Source of the DNA: Phanerodontia chrysosporium | Taxonomy: Eukaryota > Basidiomycota > Agaricomycetes > Polyporales > Phanerochaetaceae | DNA: 64,000 nucleotides | Assembly (NCBI GenBank): GCA_001910725.1 | Contig: MJGA01000031.1 | Coordinates: forward strand, 1-64,000 | Direction: 5' to 3' | In this document: piece by piece, positions 10,086-18,772 of the stretch | Position numbering within the stretch: the stretch's first letter is position 1 | Layout: each line of letters opens with the position of its first letter | Made by a program: the position numbers and the translations under genes | Notes under the pieces: generated by a model | The model's database searches: none | Told to the model about the DNA's origin: nothing | What the model saw: the letters and a program-made list of their open reading frames with translations, nothing else

Positions 10086-11613
10086 ATTTCGCGTATTTAG
10101 CAGCTCGGGCCCTCATACGTGCACGCCTAGCTTCCCGCTCATCAACGGGTTCCTGGGGGGGAGTCTGTTTCAACTCCTTCTCGTCCTCCTCCGTCCATTC
10201 GTGGATATGGGCCGCATTGATGACAACTTCGTCGTCGGCCTCGAGTCCCGCGATCTCCTTCTCCAATTCAGCCATCCTGGCCTTCGCTTGATTGAAGGAG
10301 TTTTTCTTGGCAGCAATTGTCGCCGCGTTCTTGCCTTTTCCTTGATTGTTACTCCCCCCGCTCGAGGAGGAGGCCTTGCCGTTGTTGTTGTTACCGGAGG
10401 ACTGTTGCGGCTTCTGGTCCTTGAGCGAGAAGCAGTCCGAAGTGACGTGCGTTTTAGCACGCGCGAACTTCTTCAGCTCAGTGCAAATGGCGCAGGGAGT
10501 TGAAACCTTCTTGGCTTCTTGTGAATTCGCCTGTTGTTTCCCCTTGCCTTTGCCCTTGCCCGTCTGAGCCGCGCTGATGTCCATAGCATTCGGGTCCGGT
10601 GTAGAACCCGAGCCGTGCGAGTTTCCCTTGCTGAAGATGTGCGTCGCTGCGCGGTCAGGGTAGAGTTCCTTGTATGCCTCAACGAGATACGTCATGAATT
10701 CCGACGCGGTTGTAGGCCAACTCGAGCGACCGCGACCCAGCACGAAGATGCCCAGCTTCTCCTCGACGTTGTCGTACAGCTTGTTAATCATATGCGCATC
10801 CGTGAATGGCTTGCTGCTGTTGTCGAGGAGTACCTTGAAGCGAACCGAGTAGTCGATGATGTCCTTTTGAAGGGCCGACTTGTCGTTGAGTAGCTTCTCG
10901 AGGTCCTTCGTTGCCGTGCGCGTAACATCCTTTTGACCGTAAACCGTCTGGAGACTAGCCCAGAAACTGTCGACCGAGCCCATGTCCTCGCCCCTGGCGT
11001 TCTTGTCCAACAGTGGTTGCATCAGCTTCAGGGCTGGTTCGCGCAACAGGGACAACGCATTGACTATGCGCTGTTTGTCCGTCGTGATGCCCTGGGTGCT
11101 GTTCCAGAGTTCGACCAGGTTTTTCCATTCCTCGAACTTCGTCGTATTCTTCTCACCGGAGAAGAGCGGCGGTTGGGCGGACTTGGGGCGAGCAGGTGCA
11201 CCACCTCCAGAACCGATACCGGCTGGGAGGGCGTTCAACTGTTTGATCGCATTGTCTGCGACCCCCTTGACGCTGTCCAGCGCGGCTTCCTGGACATAGG
11301 TGATTTTCTGGGTTTCGACCAGCTCATTGCGGACGTCGTCCACTCTCTCCAGAATCGTTGTCATGGCTTCGTTAAAAATGTTGAGGAACCCATCGAATAG
11401 GTGCCTCACGTGGGCCTCGTTCTGACGGGAGGCTTCAACAACCCCCGCGTAGATCGATTCTTGGATGAAGATCCTTTGGTTCTGCGATATTTCCTCTGGT
11501 GCTGCGACCGAGGAGATGGCCTGAACCGTGGTCTCGTGAGAGAGTTGGATATTGTCCGAGGACAAGTTGATGTCGGTCCAGTTGATTTGAGCGATTTGAT
11601 CAGCGTCAGCCAT
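10048..11613 (-). CDS. gag: Element B Gag
   Basis: About 521 aa from the ATG at 11613 (the frame also has an upstream TTG at 11628). A helical capsid-like region (residues about 150-330, with PPLFSGEKNTTKFEEWKNLV) has the look of a Retrotrans_gag domain. Then comes a low-complexity GKGKGKQQ and Ser/Gly/Asn linker, and a Cys/His knuckle of unusual spacing, C-AI-C, 11 residues, H-VTSD-C, in place of the usual C-x2-C-x4-H-x4-C. The C-terminus is charged (EWTEEDEKEL, ARRARMRARAAKYAK). It ends at TAG overlapping the GTG of pol. Packages element RNA in virus-like particles (family inference). Confidence 0.88.
   Translation of the reverse strand: MADADQIAQINWTDINLSSDNIQLSHETTVQAISSVAAPEEISQNQRIFIQESIYAGVVEASRQNEAHVRHLFDGFLNIFNEAMTTILERVDDVRNELVETQKITYVQEAALDSVKGVADNAIKQLNALPAGIGSGGGAPARPKSAQPPLFSGEKNTTKFEEWKNLVELWNSTQGITTDKQRIVNALSLLREPALKLMQPLLDKNARGEDMGSVDSFWASLQTVYGQKDVTRTATKDLEKLLNDKSALQKDIIDYSVRFKVLLDNSSKPFTDAHMINKLYDNVEEKLGIFVLGRGRSSWPTTASEFMTYLVEAYKELYPDRAATHIFSKGNSHGSGSTPDPNAMDISAAQTGKGKGKGKQQANSQEAKKVSTPCAICTELKKFARAKTHVTSDCFSLKDQKPQQSSGNNNNGKASSSSGGSNNQGKGKNAATIAAKKNSFNQAKARMAELEKEIAGLEADDEVVINAAHIHEWTEEDEKELKQTPPQEPVDEREARRARMRARAAKYAKSSDRKVDFLNDL
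10063..10069 (-). promoter_or_regulatory. Candidate -1 frameshift heptamer G GAT TTT
   Basis: In gag frame the codons are GTG GAT TTT CTC, five codons before the gag stop. A -1 slip leads directly into the open pol frame. The heptamer resembles the retroviral GGAUUUA class. The counterpart in element A is G GGT TTT at 16048-16054. Confidence 0.5.
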
Positions 11614-11748
11614 TGTTTTCTTAGTCAAAAGGTATGTTAGTACAAATTCTTTCCACTTTTACAGTTGGAAAGTAAGGAAAACTCTTATGTATCACACAGA
11701 AGTTCAGTGTCAGGTGGAGTTTTTTATTGCATCGGGTTACAGGTGGAT

Positions 11749-12534
11749 TTAGTATTCGAATGAGATATTGAGAGCGACGAGCTCCCTTGCGATCTCTACA
11801 TATCGAGTACTAAAATTTTCGAAGGATACATATTTTATTTTCTTTAGATCCCTCGTAATCCACCTGTAGTGCTTTCCCTTCAACTTCTTTCTCCCCTTGT
11901 TCTCGTCGAAGTGGTCGTATAGGTCTTCGAAGTCGACGAGCAACTTCGAGACTTCGTCGCCTAGCTCCTTGTCGACCTTGTCGATGTCGACGAGGTGGTC
12001 GCTGAGCGGTACCAAGCGAAGGTTTACCGCGTTGAACAAATTCATCATCTCTTTAGTTCGATCGATGATGTGCGACTTCTGCATACGACCTGCTTCTTTC
12101 GGGACCTTGCCTTGCATGTCGCCGTCGTTCCCGTATGTCTCCTGGACCTCTTCTTGAGACAGGTGCTGAGGGGGGCCCAGGCGACTCAGGAGTGAGGGAG
12201 CCGGATTCGAAATCCGGTCCTCGAGACGCTTGCGCGCCTTCATCTCCATGATGAGCCTGGAGGCCTGTTCGAGCGCCCAGAGGCGTTCCTCGAACTCCTC
12301 ATTGATGCGATCCTGCTCGGCCTTCGGGACGGGGTGGGTGACGGTGCGACGGTTACGCTCGCGCTGGAGGAGATACTTCTCGCGCTGTTTGGGGCGCTCG
12401 ATCTCGGCCAGCTTCTCCTTGACCTCCTCGTAGACCTTTTCCTGGGTCTCCTTGCGAAGCGAGATACGCTCGGCAAGGGAGGGGTAAGGGGCGGCGGCGT
12501 TGCGGGCAATGATGGTCTTGTTATAGAACTTCAT
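11749..12534 (-). CDS. Element B ORF0, coiled-coil protein upstream of gag
   Basis: 261 aa, ATG at 12534, between the 5' leader and gag. The N-terminal half is strongly charged and predicted coiled coil (RKETQEKVYEEVKEKLAEIE and following). Then comes a SLLSRLG motif, a helical region (FNAVNLRLVPLSDHLVD) and an aromatic end (FENFSTRYVEI ... ISFEY). No protease, zinc-finger or enzymatic motif was seen. Element A carries a protein of similar size at the same place with comparable layout (coiled coil, LAERLS, VDLFHLVN, FIGLRRNFRRI, C-terminal YFE), which argues for a conserved element-encoded function rather than a chance ORF. Function unknown; a Gag-like or RNA-binding accessory role is only a guess. 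Confidence 0.7.
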   Translation of the reverse strand: MKFYNKTIIARNAAAPYPSLAERISLRKETQEKVYEEVKEKLAEIERPKQREKYLLQRERNRRTVTHPVPKAEQDRINEEFEERLWALEQASRLIMEMKARKRLEDRISNPAPSLLSRLGPPQHLSQEEVQETYGNDGDMQGKVPKEAGRMQKSHIIDRTKEMMNLFNAVNLRLVPLSDHLVDIDKVDKELGDEVSKLLVDFEDLYDHFDENKGRKKLKGKHYRWITRDLKKIKYVSFENFSTRYVEIARELVALNISFEY

Positions 12535-13371
12535 TTCTGTGTGATAACATAATCAACCAGCGTCCTTTTACAGGTACGACTTATGGAAAGGAAAAGTGCT
12601 CAGAAAATGAGGGTTACCAGCCCTCTCTTGCTGCGGTTCGAATCTTGATGCGCGCGCATTCGTGGGTAGAGTCGTTTACGGCATGCCATTATCTCTTTGC
12701 ACATGCGCGATGGGGGAGTTTCAGATCTCAGTCGGGTTTCCACACCCGCTGCAAATGGTTTGTCGTGCCTTACAGCTACGATCTCCACGGACTTCCTAGA
12801 TGCTAGCGTCTTACCGCTTGTCATTCAGTACTGGGGATGCGGCCACCTTGCGGTGGACTCAACACCCCACACGTCGCGTGGCCACTTACGCCTGTGGATT
12901 GGCAAGAAGATTCCCATGCTGTATTGCACAGCCCGCCCACGTGGTCGCACTCCTGGTGCCACGCGTCCAACGGTGGGTCTCAACATGTCAAGCCCCTTGT
13001 CAGGTGGCCCAACGTATCCCCCAGATCTCAAGTCGTTTAGGTCTCCGGACAGGCCGAGCACCGCATCGCCTATTACAGGTCGATGTGCGCTTCGAACCCG
13101 CCTACACAAACATCACTCGCGATAATTCGACGAGCAATGCCCATGCGACCCCATGGCCGACGACGTACAGCCCCCTTTTACAGGTGGACCTCAGTCGCCA
13201 GCCCCACGAATGATAACTACCCCTATTACAGGTGGTAGTCGCGCATCGAAGAAACGAACCTGCGAACGCAAGATTATAAGTAGTAAAGGTGCCGACGTCG
13301 CCGGCAACGACGTCGAGCACGCTGCGCACAACGATCAAGCCCTTAAGGCCGACGTCGACGCGAAGGGGTAT
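12535..13371 (-). other. Element B 5' leader with octamer repeats
   Basis: About 840 nt of leader between PBS and ORF0 with no supported ORF. Four copies of TTACAGGT (plus strand) occur at 12568, 13073, 13178 and 13226, and a fifth lies between gag and ORF0 at 11737. The context is mostly C(T/A)TTACAGGT. They could be packaging or dimerisation sites or splice signals. Confidence 0.6.
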
Positions 13372-13382
13372 AGCATCATCTA
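13372..13382 (-). other. Element B self-priming PBS (11 nt)
   Basis: Two nucleotides inside the 5' LTR the minus strand reads TAGATGATGCT. This is the exact reverse complement of AGCATCATCTA at 13485-13475 in the LTR, which lies 27-34 nt downstream of the TATA box, where transcription should start. No tRNA 3'-end complement (TGG...) is present. This matches the self-primed mechanism known from the Tf1/sushi group, in which the first 11 nt of the mRNA anneal to the PBS. Confidence 0.75.
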
Positions 13383-13384
13383 AA

Positions 13385-13916
13385 TGTCAAAGTAAACCCC
13401 GCTACTTACCTTAGTAGCTTAAGTGGGGTTGGACTTGACTGCGAGTGTGCGAGTGAAGTGGGTGAAAGACGAGGTAGATGATGCTGGGGACTTAAGCCCA
13501 GCAGAGCCCGGTATATATACATGAAGGGGAGGACCCCTGGTACTACCCGAGACCCTTGATACTGCCCATCACATGCGCGATGGCGTGATGATGGTGCGAT
13601 ACTTGCCAAGACACTCCGGGCTCGGCGAAGTCTAAAGCCGAGTACCGGATGTGTCCGGAACCTTCTACGCTATTCTAGAATACACTACCCGGACCCTGGG
13701 TCCGGCTACCTACTATACCCTTGTACCGGAGCGTCTACATCATAGATAAGATAAAGATAAGATCCTCACATGACTCTGAGTCCATTTCCAGCACGTGACC
13801 AACACGTGACCGCGTTCTGACACGTGCCTGTCCTAACCCTAGTCCATAACCCTAACCCCTAGCGCCTACTGGGCGCTTACGAGAATAAAACCGTAGGGAA
13901 TAAGAAAACTGTGACA
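13385..13916 (-). repeat. Element B 5' LTR with promoter
   Basis: 532 bp. On the minus strand U3 carries CACGTG at 13821-13826, 13803-13808 and 13792-13797, three GATAA-type sites (13744-13762), the palindrome CCGGACCCTGGGTCCGG, heat-shock-like inverted units (TTCTAGAA and GAACCTTC), a TATATATA box at 13512-13519 and a predicted start at 13485. U5 is about 100 nt. Confidence 0.93.
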
Positions 13917-16054
13917 CTCTGGCTTCAGTACTACCTGCGAGCGATTGTCTTCTTCATCGGAGACATGCAGCGAGGAGGGCCGAGAGAGCGGATCAGCGAG
14001 GAGATGCGTCTTGCCGGGGCGATGGATAATGCGGAAGTCGTACTCGGCAAGGTAGGAGGCCCAGCGGGCTTGTCGCCGCGTGAGATTCTGCGCAGTTTTC
14101 CAGTACTGGAGATTCTGATGATCAGTCCAGATCTCAAAAGGCTCCGGGAGACCTTCGAGGAACTGGCGCCAGTCCTTGAGAGCTTCGATGATTGCAAGCA
14201 TCTCATGATCCCAGATCTCGTAATTCCGCTCGGCGGGGCTCATGGTCTGCGAGCGATACGCGATTGGATGCCAGAGACCATCTTCAGGGTTGCGTTGGGC
14301 TATGACTCCTCCGGTGGCGTAGCCAGAAGCATCGGTCTCGACGCGAGTTGACCGATCAATACTCCACATGGCGAGCACAGGCTGAGTCGTGAAAGCGCGC
14401 TTGAGCGTCTCGAAGGCTTCTGCCTGTGCGGGACCCCATTAAACGGAGTGTCCTTCTTCGTCAGATCGTGCAGCGGGCGGCAGATCTTTGAGAAGTCTTT
14501 GATGAAGCGGCGATAGAAGTTGGCAAACCCGACAAAGCCTCGTACGTCTTTGAGGTTCTTCGGGGTCGGCCACTCGGTCACAGCCTTAACCTTGCCGGGG
14601 TCCATGCCGACTTGTCCTTCGCTGATGAGGAGCCCAAGATATTCGATCTCTGAGTGCTCGAACTCGCACTTCTTGGGCCGAAGGTACAGATCGTACTTGG
14701 CGAGGCGTGCCAGGACCTCGTGAACAATCTTCCGGTGCGAAGCGAGATCGTTCGACCAGATGAGAATGTCGTCGAGGTAAACTGCGACCTTGCTCTCAGC
14801 GATGAGGTCGGCAAAGATGTGGTTCATAAGGGCCTGGAACGTGGCGGGGCTGTTGCACAGACCGAAATACATGACTCTGGGCTCTAAGAGGCCGCGGTTG
14901 GTGACGAAGGCGGCTTTCCACTCGTCACCTTCCTTAATCCGGACGTTGTTGTAGCCCCAACGGACGTCGAACTTAGTGAAGATCTTAGCGCCCTGGAGCT
15001 TCCCGATGATGTCGGAGGCGAGCGGAAGGGGGTAGCAATTCTTCACGGTGATGTCGTTGAGCTTGCGGTAATCCTGGATGAACCGGAGCTTGCCGTCCTT
15101 TTTCTTGATGAAGAATACGGGTGAGGCGATCGGAGACTTGCTGGGGACGATGTAGCCCTTGGCGAGTGCGTCATCGATGAACTGCTGCAGTTTCTCATTC
15201 TCGATTGGGGACATGGGGTAGACCTTCGATTTGATCGATGCCGGGGCGTTCGGAACGAGATCTATCGCGTGATCCCAGGGCTGATGCTTCGGAAGGCGGT
15301 GCGACTCCTCCTCGGAGAACACCTTCTTGTGTCGGTGGTACTCCTTGGGGACTAGCTCTTCAAACGTCTTGGCGTACTTCTCGCGGTTGGCTTCGACAGC
15401 GATCATTTGCGAGTAAGTGTACCTGGCGAGGATCCAGACTTCGTCCTTGGCGTCCTCAACAATGCCTGCTCGAAGCCATTCACGGCGTTCGGAGCGGTTG
15501 GCGTCAATCTGATGGATACCGAAAACCGGGGTGTTCTCAGCTCTGCCGCGGAGCTGAAACTGGACATTTCCCGTTTCCCAGTCAATGTTCGGATTCCATT
15601 TCTTGAGCCACGGAAGTCCGAGGATGACATCCTCCGGACCGATGTTCGTGACGAGAAACTCCTCCTTAAACGTGTACGAACCCACAGTGAGCTGGAGTCT
15701 AGCACGGCGCGTGATAGATCCTGCTTCATTCTTAGTTCTGTCGATGTTGTACAGTGTGATCTCCTTCTTGAGTGGTACCGTGAGGATCTTGTGCTGCTTA
15801 CAGAAATCCTCGTGGATGAACAGTGAAGTTGCACCAGAGTCAATCATTGCGGGTGTGCGAATAGTTTTATTGAGTCCGGTGAGCTTTACAGGTACACAAT
15901 AATGATTGGAGAAAGGATCTAGCACTGATATTGTACACGAGCGGATAACGTCAGAAATGTCCTGTGGTTCTAGCGACGGTGCCGGAGTTGAATCCGGGCT
16001 TGACGAAACGGGGACCGACGATGCGGCGTCACTCCGTCCCCTTAAGCAAAACCC
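13917..16054 (-). pseudogene. pol: Element A pol, 5' part: protease, RT, RNase H
   Basis: In the -1 frame to gag, open from the heptamer at 16048-16054 with no stop. It holds protease (MIDSGATSLFI), RT (FDVRWGYNN, YLDD) and then, after a frame change, RNase H (ETDASGYATG, WTDHQNLQY, LADPLSR). The frame is broken near 14438-14442, where one base is missing from the family-typical Trp codon context just after KKDTPFN. Downstream the RNase H frame is intact to 13917, where element B is inserted after VVLKPE. No dUTPase is encoded in A. Confidence 0.88.
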
Positions 16055-17292
16055 CCGAGCTGCTTTTGTATCAGAGCCAGCTGATCACGGAGGGCGCCGA
16101 GCGCGGCGGCTTGGTCGTCAGACGAGCTGCCAGAAGACAAGGAGGCCGGAGACGAGGAGTCCTGTGACGAGGTATCCGAAGATGAGGTGCGGACGGCGGC
16201 GGTAGCGGGGGCGGTTCTCGGCTTGCCCTCGAGGCGAGCGCGACAGACGCGGGACCAGTGACCCTTCTTGCCACAATGGTTGCAAACCGAGTCGCGGTGA
16301 ACGGGGTCCGTGGACTTGTGGGACTTCGAGCCGCAGACCTTGCAGCGATCTTTCATGACGGCGTCGAACTGGCGCTTGAGATCCGTGCCGGTGAAACCCT
16401 TAAACAGCTCGTCTATGTTCGCGGCGTCGATGTCCATCGCGTTCGGGTCGCGGAAGGCGCGCGCCGACGAGCTAGCCGGAGTCGAGGACGTCTTGCCTTG
16501 CTGTGCCAAGAGGTCTTGCGAGAGCTTGTCCTTCGACCGGTCGACGGCGAAACCCGCGTTCTTGAGCTCGTCGTACGTCTCGGGGCCTTTGCCGGTTCTG
16601 GGGTTGACCATGTACGAGATCCGCTCGAGGTAGTCCTTGTTAAACTTCGTCCGTAGCCAGGCTGCCAGGTCTTCCGGGGTGAGCTTCGTGCGACCGGCAA
16701 GGGCTTGGAACTCCGCAAAGAACTCCGCGAACTGGCGGTTGCCTTGCGTACATGCCTGCAGCTTGCTGAGAGCCTCGGCCTTCTCGTCCATGGGCTCGAA
16801 CCGGTTCTTGAAAGCCTCCCAGAACGTAGCGCGAGAGTCGTCGAATATCTGAGTGCCGTCTGCCGCTTGCTTGATGTACTGCCGTGCCCATTCGGCCGCT
16901 TCATCCTGCATGAAGGAGAGAGCGCCGACGATCCACTTCTGGCCATCTACCAAGATCTTGCCAGATTCGGGGTCCCGCTGGAGGTTGCCGTTGACGTCGC
17001 GCTTGCCGAATTTCTCCAGCTGTCCGTCGGCGTAGATGCGATAGGCGGCGCGGAAGAGACGGGCCGTGTCCGAACCTTTCCCTTTGAACGGGACGGGCTT
17101 CTTGATGAAGGGGAGCTCCTTGTTGGCGTTGACCGTTGCGTTGACCGTTGTCCGATTGGCGCCAATAGTTTGGGCCAGAGTGTTAACCGTATTTGTGAGC
17201 TGCGTCATCGCCTGGGCCATTTGCAGGAGGGCAGCAGAGATGGGGTCGGGGGGAGCCGGGCCGGGAGGCGCTCCACCGGGAGTGCTCGACAT
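16042..17292 (-). CDS. gag: Element A Gag
   Basis: About 416 aa from the ATG at 17292 (MSSTPGGAPPGPAPPDP), the first Met in this frame. The same frame is open upstream to about 17755 without ATG. A capsid-like region (FKGKGSDTARLFRAAYRIYA to about residue 280, with EWARQYIKQ and FEAFKNRF-type motifs) is followed by a classical zinc knuckle CNHCGKKGHWSRVC, preceded by a second Cys/His group CKVCGSKSH. It is Ser-rich at the C-terminus and stops (TAA) one codon after the slippery site. Confidence 0.88.
   Translation of the reverse strand: MSSTPGGAPPGPAPPDPISAALLQMAQAMTQLTNTVNTLAQTIGANRTTVNATVNANKELPFIKKPVPFKGKGSDTARLFRAAYRIYADGQLEKFGKRDVNGNLQRDPESGKILVDGQKWIVGALSFMQDEAAEWARQYIKQAADGTQIFDDSRATFWEAFKNRFEPMDEKAEALSKLQACTQGNRQFAEFFAEFQALAGRTKLTPEDLAAWLRTKFNKDYLERISYMVNPRTGKGPETYDELKNAGFAVDRSKDKLSQDLLAQQGKTSSTPASSSARAFRDPNAMDIDAANIDELFKGFTGTDLKRQFDAVMKDRCKVCGSKSHKSTDPVHRDSVCNHCGKKGHWSRVCRARLEGKPRTAPATAAVRTSSSDTSSQDSSSPASLSSGSSSDDQAAALGALRDQLALIQKQLGGFA
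16048..16054 (-). promoter_or_regulatory. -1 frameshift heptamer G GGT TTT
   Basis: Gag frame GGG GGT TTT GCT TAA contains a canonical X XXY YYZ heptamer two codons before the stop. The -1 frame is open from here through the whole of pol, which has no ATG near its start. Strong positional evidence for programmed -1 frameshifting. Confidence 0.7.
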
Positions 17293-17722
17293 ATTGGGGG
17301 GACGGGGAGTGTTGGCTCCTGAGTGAGCGCGAGAGAGATCGAGGGGCGAGGGAGCGGGTTCGTGATCGGAGAGGACGGAGCCGAGCAATGTCTCGGGAGA
17401 CGAGTGATGGCTGCTGTCCGGGGGACTGCGATCGGGAGTATTCAGAGTAGTGGCGGAGGCGCGGGCGAATTCTAACCGTTGCGCAAAACGAGGGCGCTCG
17501 AACTGTGTCTCTCGGTCGCTAGGTGGAACCGGGAGTAGTGGAGGGGCAGTCTCTCGATGAGGGCAGGGCTGTTGACTGCACTCTCTGACTTCTCGAGACC
17601 CGTTGTTCTCCTCGATGTGGAGATCAGCGGCAGCAGTGACGCCGTTTTCTGTGATTTGCCCAAAGAAGTGCAGACAATGCGAACAGTCGAAATCCAGAGT
17701 GACATGAGATGTATTTTGTAAA

Positions 17723-18469
17723 CTACTCAAAATATCCGGCCCTGTACACGATGTCTAACTCTCCCACGATGCGGCGGAAGTTGCGCCTTAAACCGATGAA
17801 CGAAATGTTACCAATTTGAGCTAGTCCAAGCTCGTATTGATGCCACTCCTTAAATGTGGTTGTGGGGGCGAGGCAGCTGAGCTCGGCGCGGATCTGTTGG
17901 AGGCGCTCGATCAACTGGCAGACGCCGCGTGGGTGGTCGCTATTGACAAGGTGGAATAGATCGACTTCCTCGACGGCCTTGAGACGCTTGATGGTTGCGT
18001 CGAGCTTAGGCGTGAAGATGCCGACGAGATCGGTGGGGGAGTACTTCGGGATGTCGATGCCGATGGGCTTGCGGGCGATGGGCTCGTACGTCGGGGCGGC
18101 GCTGAGGCGTTCTGCCAAACTGAGCTTCGAGGAGGAGGCGGCTACGGCGGCCTGGGCTTCTTGCGCCTCGCGTTGGCGCTGTTCGCGGATGTGGTTGCCT
18201 ACGCGCTGTTCGGCTTCACGAGCCTCGCGAACGGCAGTCCAGTTGATGGAGGGAACGGAAGGCGGGGGCGTCGGGAGCGTGGAGACGTACTTGATGACCG
18301 CCTTGACTTTGCGGTCTGTCCACTTAACGGGGTTGCCGGCCTCGCGACGACGTTGGAGGCGGTCGAAGATGCGTTGGGGGATGTGGTCTTTGAGAAGGGG
18401 TGCGTTCGGGGGCAGAGAGGCCGCGCTTCGATGAACGTCTTTCGGCACTGCGAATGCAAGCCTTAGCAA
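17723..18469 (-). CDS. Element A ORF0
   Basis: 248 codons open between the leader and gag, counterpart of element B ORF0. The middle is a charged coiled coil (VREAREAEQRVGNHIREQRQ), then KLSLAERLSAAP, then a helical C-terminal part with NFRRIVGELDIV. It contains no Met at all and opens with TTG after an in-frame TAG near 18500. So either a start codon has been lost, splicing supplies it, or initiation is non-AUG. It overlaps the open gag frame by 8 nt. Function unknown. Confidence 0.5.
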   Translation of the reverse strand: MLRLAFAVPKDVHRSAASLPPNAPLLKDHIPQRIFDRLQRRREAGNPVKWTDRKVKAVIKYVSTLPTPPPSVPSINWTAVREAREAEQRVGNHIREQRQREAQEAQAAVAASSSKLSLAERLSAAPTYEPIARKPIGIDIPKYSPTDLVGIFTPKLDATIKRLKAVEEVDLFHLVNSDHPRGVCQLIERLQQIRAELSCLAPTTTFKEWHQYELGLAQIGNISFIGLRRNFRRIVGELDIVYRAGYFE

Positions 18470-18761
18470 CGTGCACGGAGTGAGCAGACTGCTCGACTAC
18501 GACGTACTCGCTTTAAGCGGAGGGAGTAAACTTTTTGAAACGGTATTTGGGGGAGCGGTAGGGGAAGAATTGCCTAGGGCACCCAAGAGATCTCGACCTA
18601 ATGTCGCGGAGCTAGGGCTCAACGCTTTACGAGGGAGGGCAAGTGGGGAGGTCAACGACAAGGCGCGGCGGAGCGAGTCACGCAGCGACGCACAACTTCT
18701 TCAGCTGTCCGTATTGACCAAGTTAACATTTAGAATAGTAAATACTACACATGGAGGCTTA
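18470..18761 (-). other. Element A leader
   Basis: Non-coding leader. It contains a second TGTCCGTATTGACCAAG copy at 18705-18721, matching the PBS/LTR junction at 18764-18780, so the junction appears duplicated. A GTAAGC donor-like site directly follows the first copy on the minus strand. Confidence 0.5.
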
Positions 18762-18770
18762 CCTGTCCGT
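18762..18770 (-). other. Element A candidate self-priming PBS
   Basis: The minus strand reads ACGGACAGG two nt after the inferred LTR end (TTGGTCA). It is the reverse complement of CCTGTCCGT at 18800-18792, about 24 nt downstream of the start of the TATATAAG box. Same architecture and same 2-nt gap as element B, but 9 instead of 11 matched nt. Confidence 0.5.
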
Positions 18771-18772
18771 AT

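Larger units (their letters stand above)
5324..13916 (-). mobile_element. Ty3/gypsy element B, complete, nested in A
   Basis: Both LTRs are 532 bp (5324-5855 and 13385-13916), begin TGTCA and end TGACA, and differ at about six positions (about 1%), so insertion is fairly recent. CTCTG occurs immediately before (5319-5323) and after (13917-13921) and is the 5-bp target duplication inside element A's pol. Sense is minus: 5' LTR 13385-13916, PBS, long leader, ORF0 (11749-12534), gag (10048-11613), a single 1383-codon pol frame, PPT, 3' LTR. All frames are open, so it may be autonomous and active. Confidence 0.95.

Noticed and set aside
10933..11400. Plus-strand ORFs inside element B gag
   Set aside because: Antisense of a well-supported Gag; no motif.
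12600..12670. tRNA-like GGTTCGAATC in the element B leader
   Set aside because: The T-loop motif is present, but no acceptor, D or anticodon stems could be paired around it.
13372..13384. tRNA-primed PBS for element B
   Set aside because: The sequence next to the LTR does not start TGG and matches no tRNA 3' end; the self-complementary reading is much better.
17293..17755. N-terminal extension of element A Gag
   Set aside because: The frame is open but lacks ATG, and the sequence is low complexity. Possible only if spliced to another exon.
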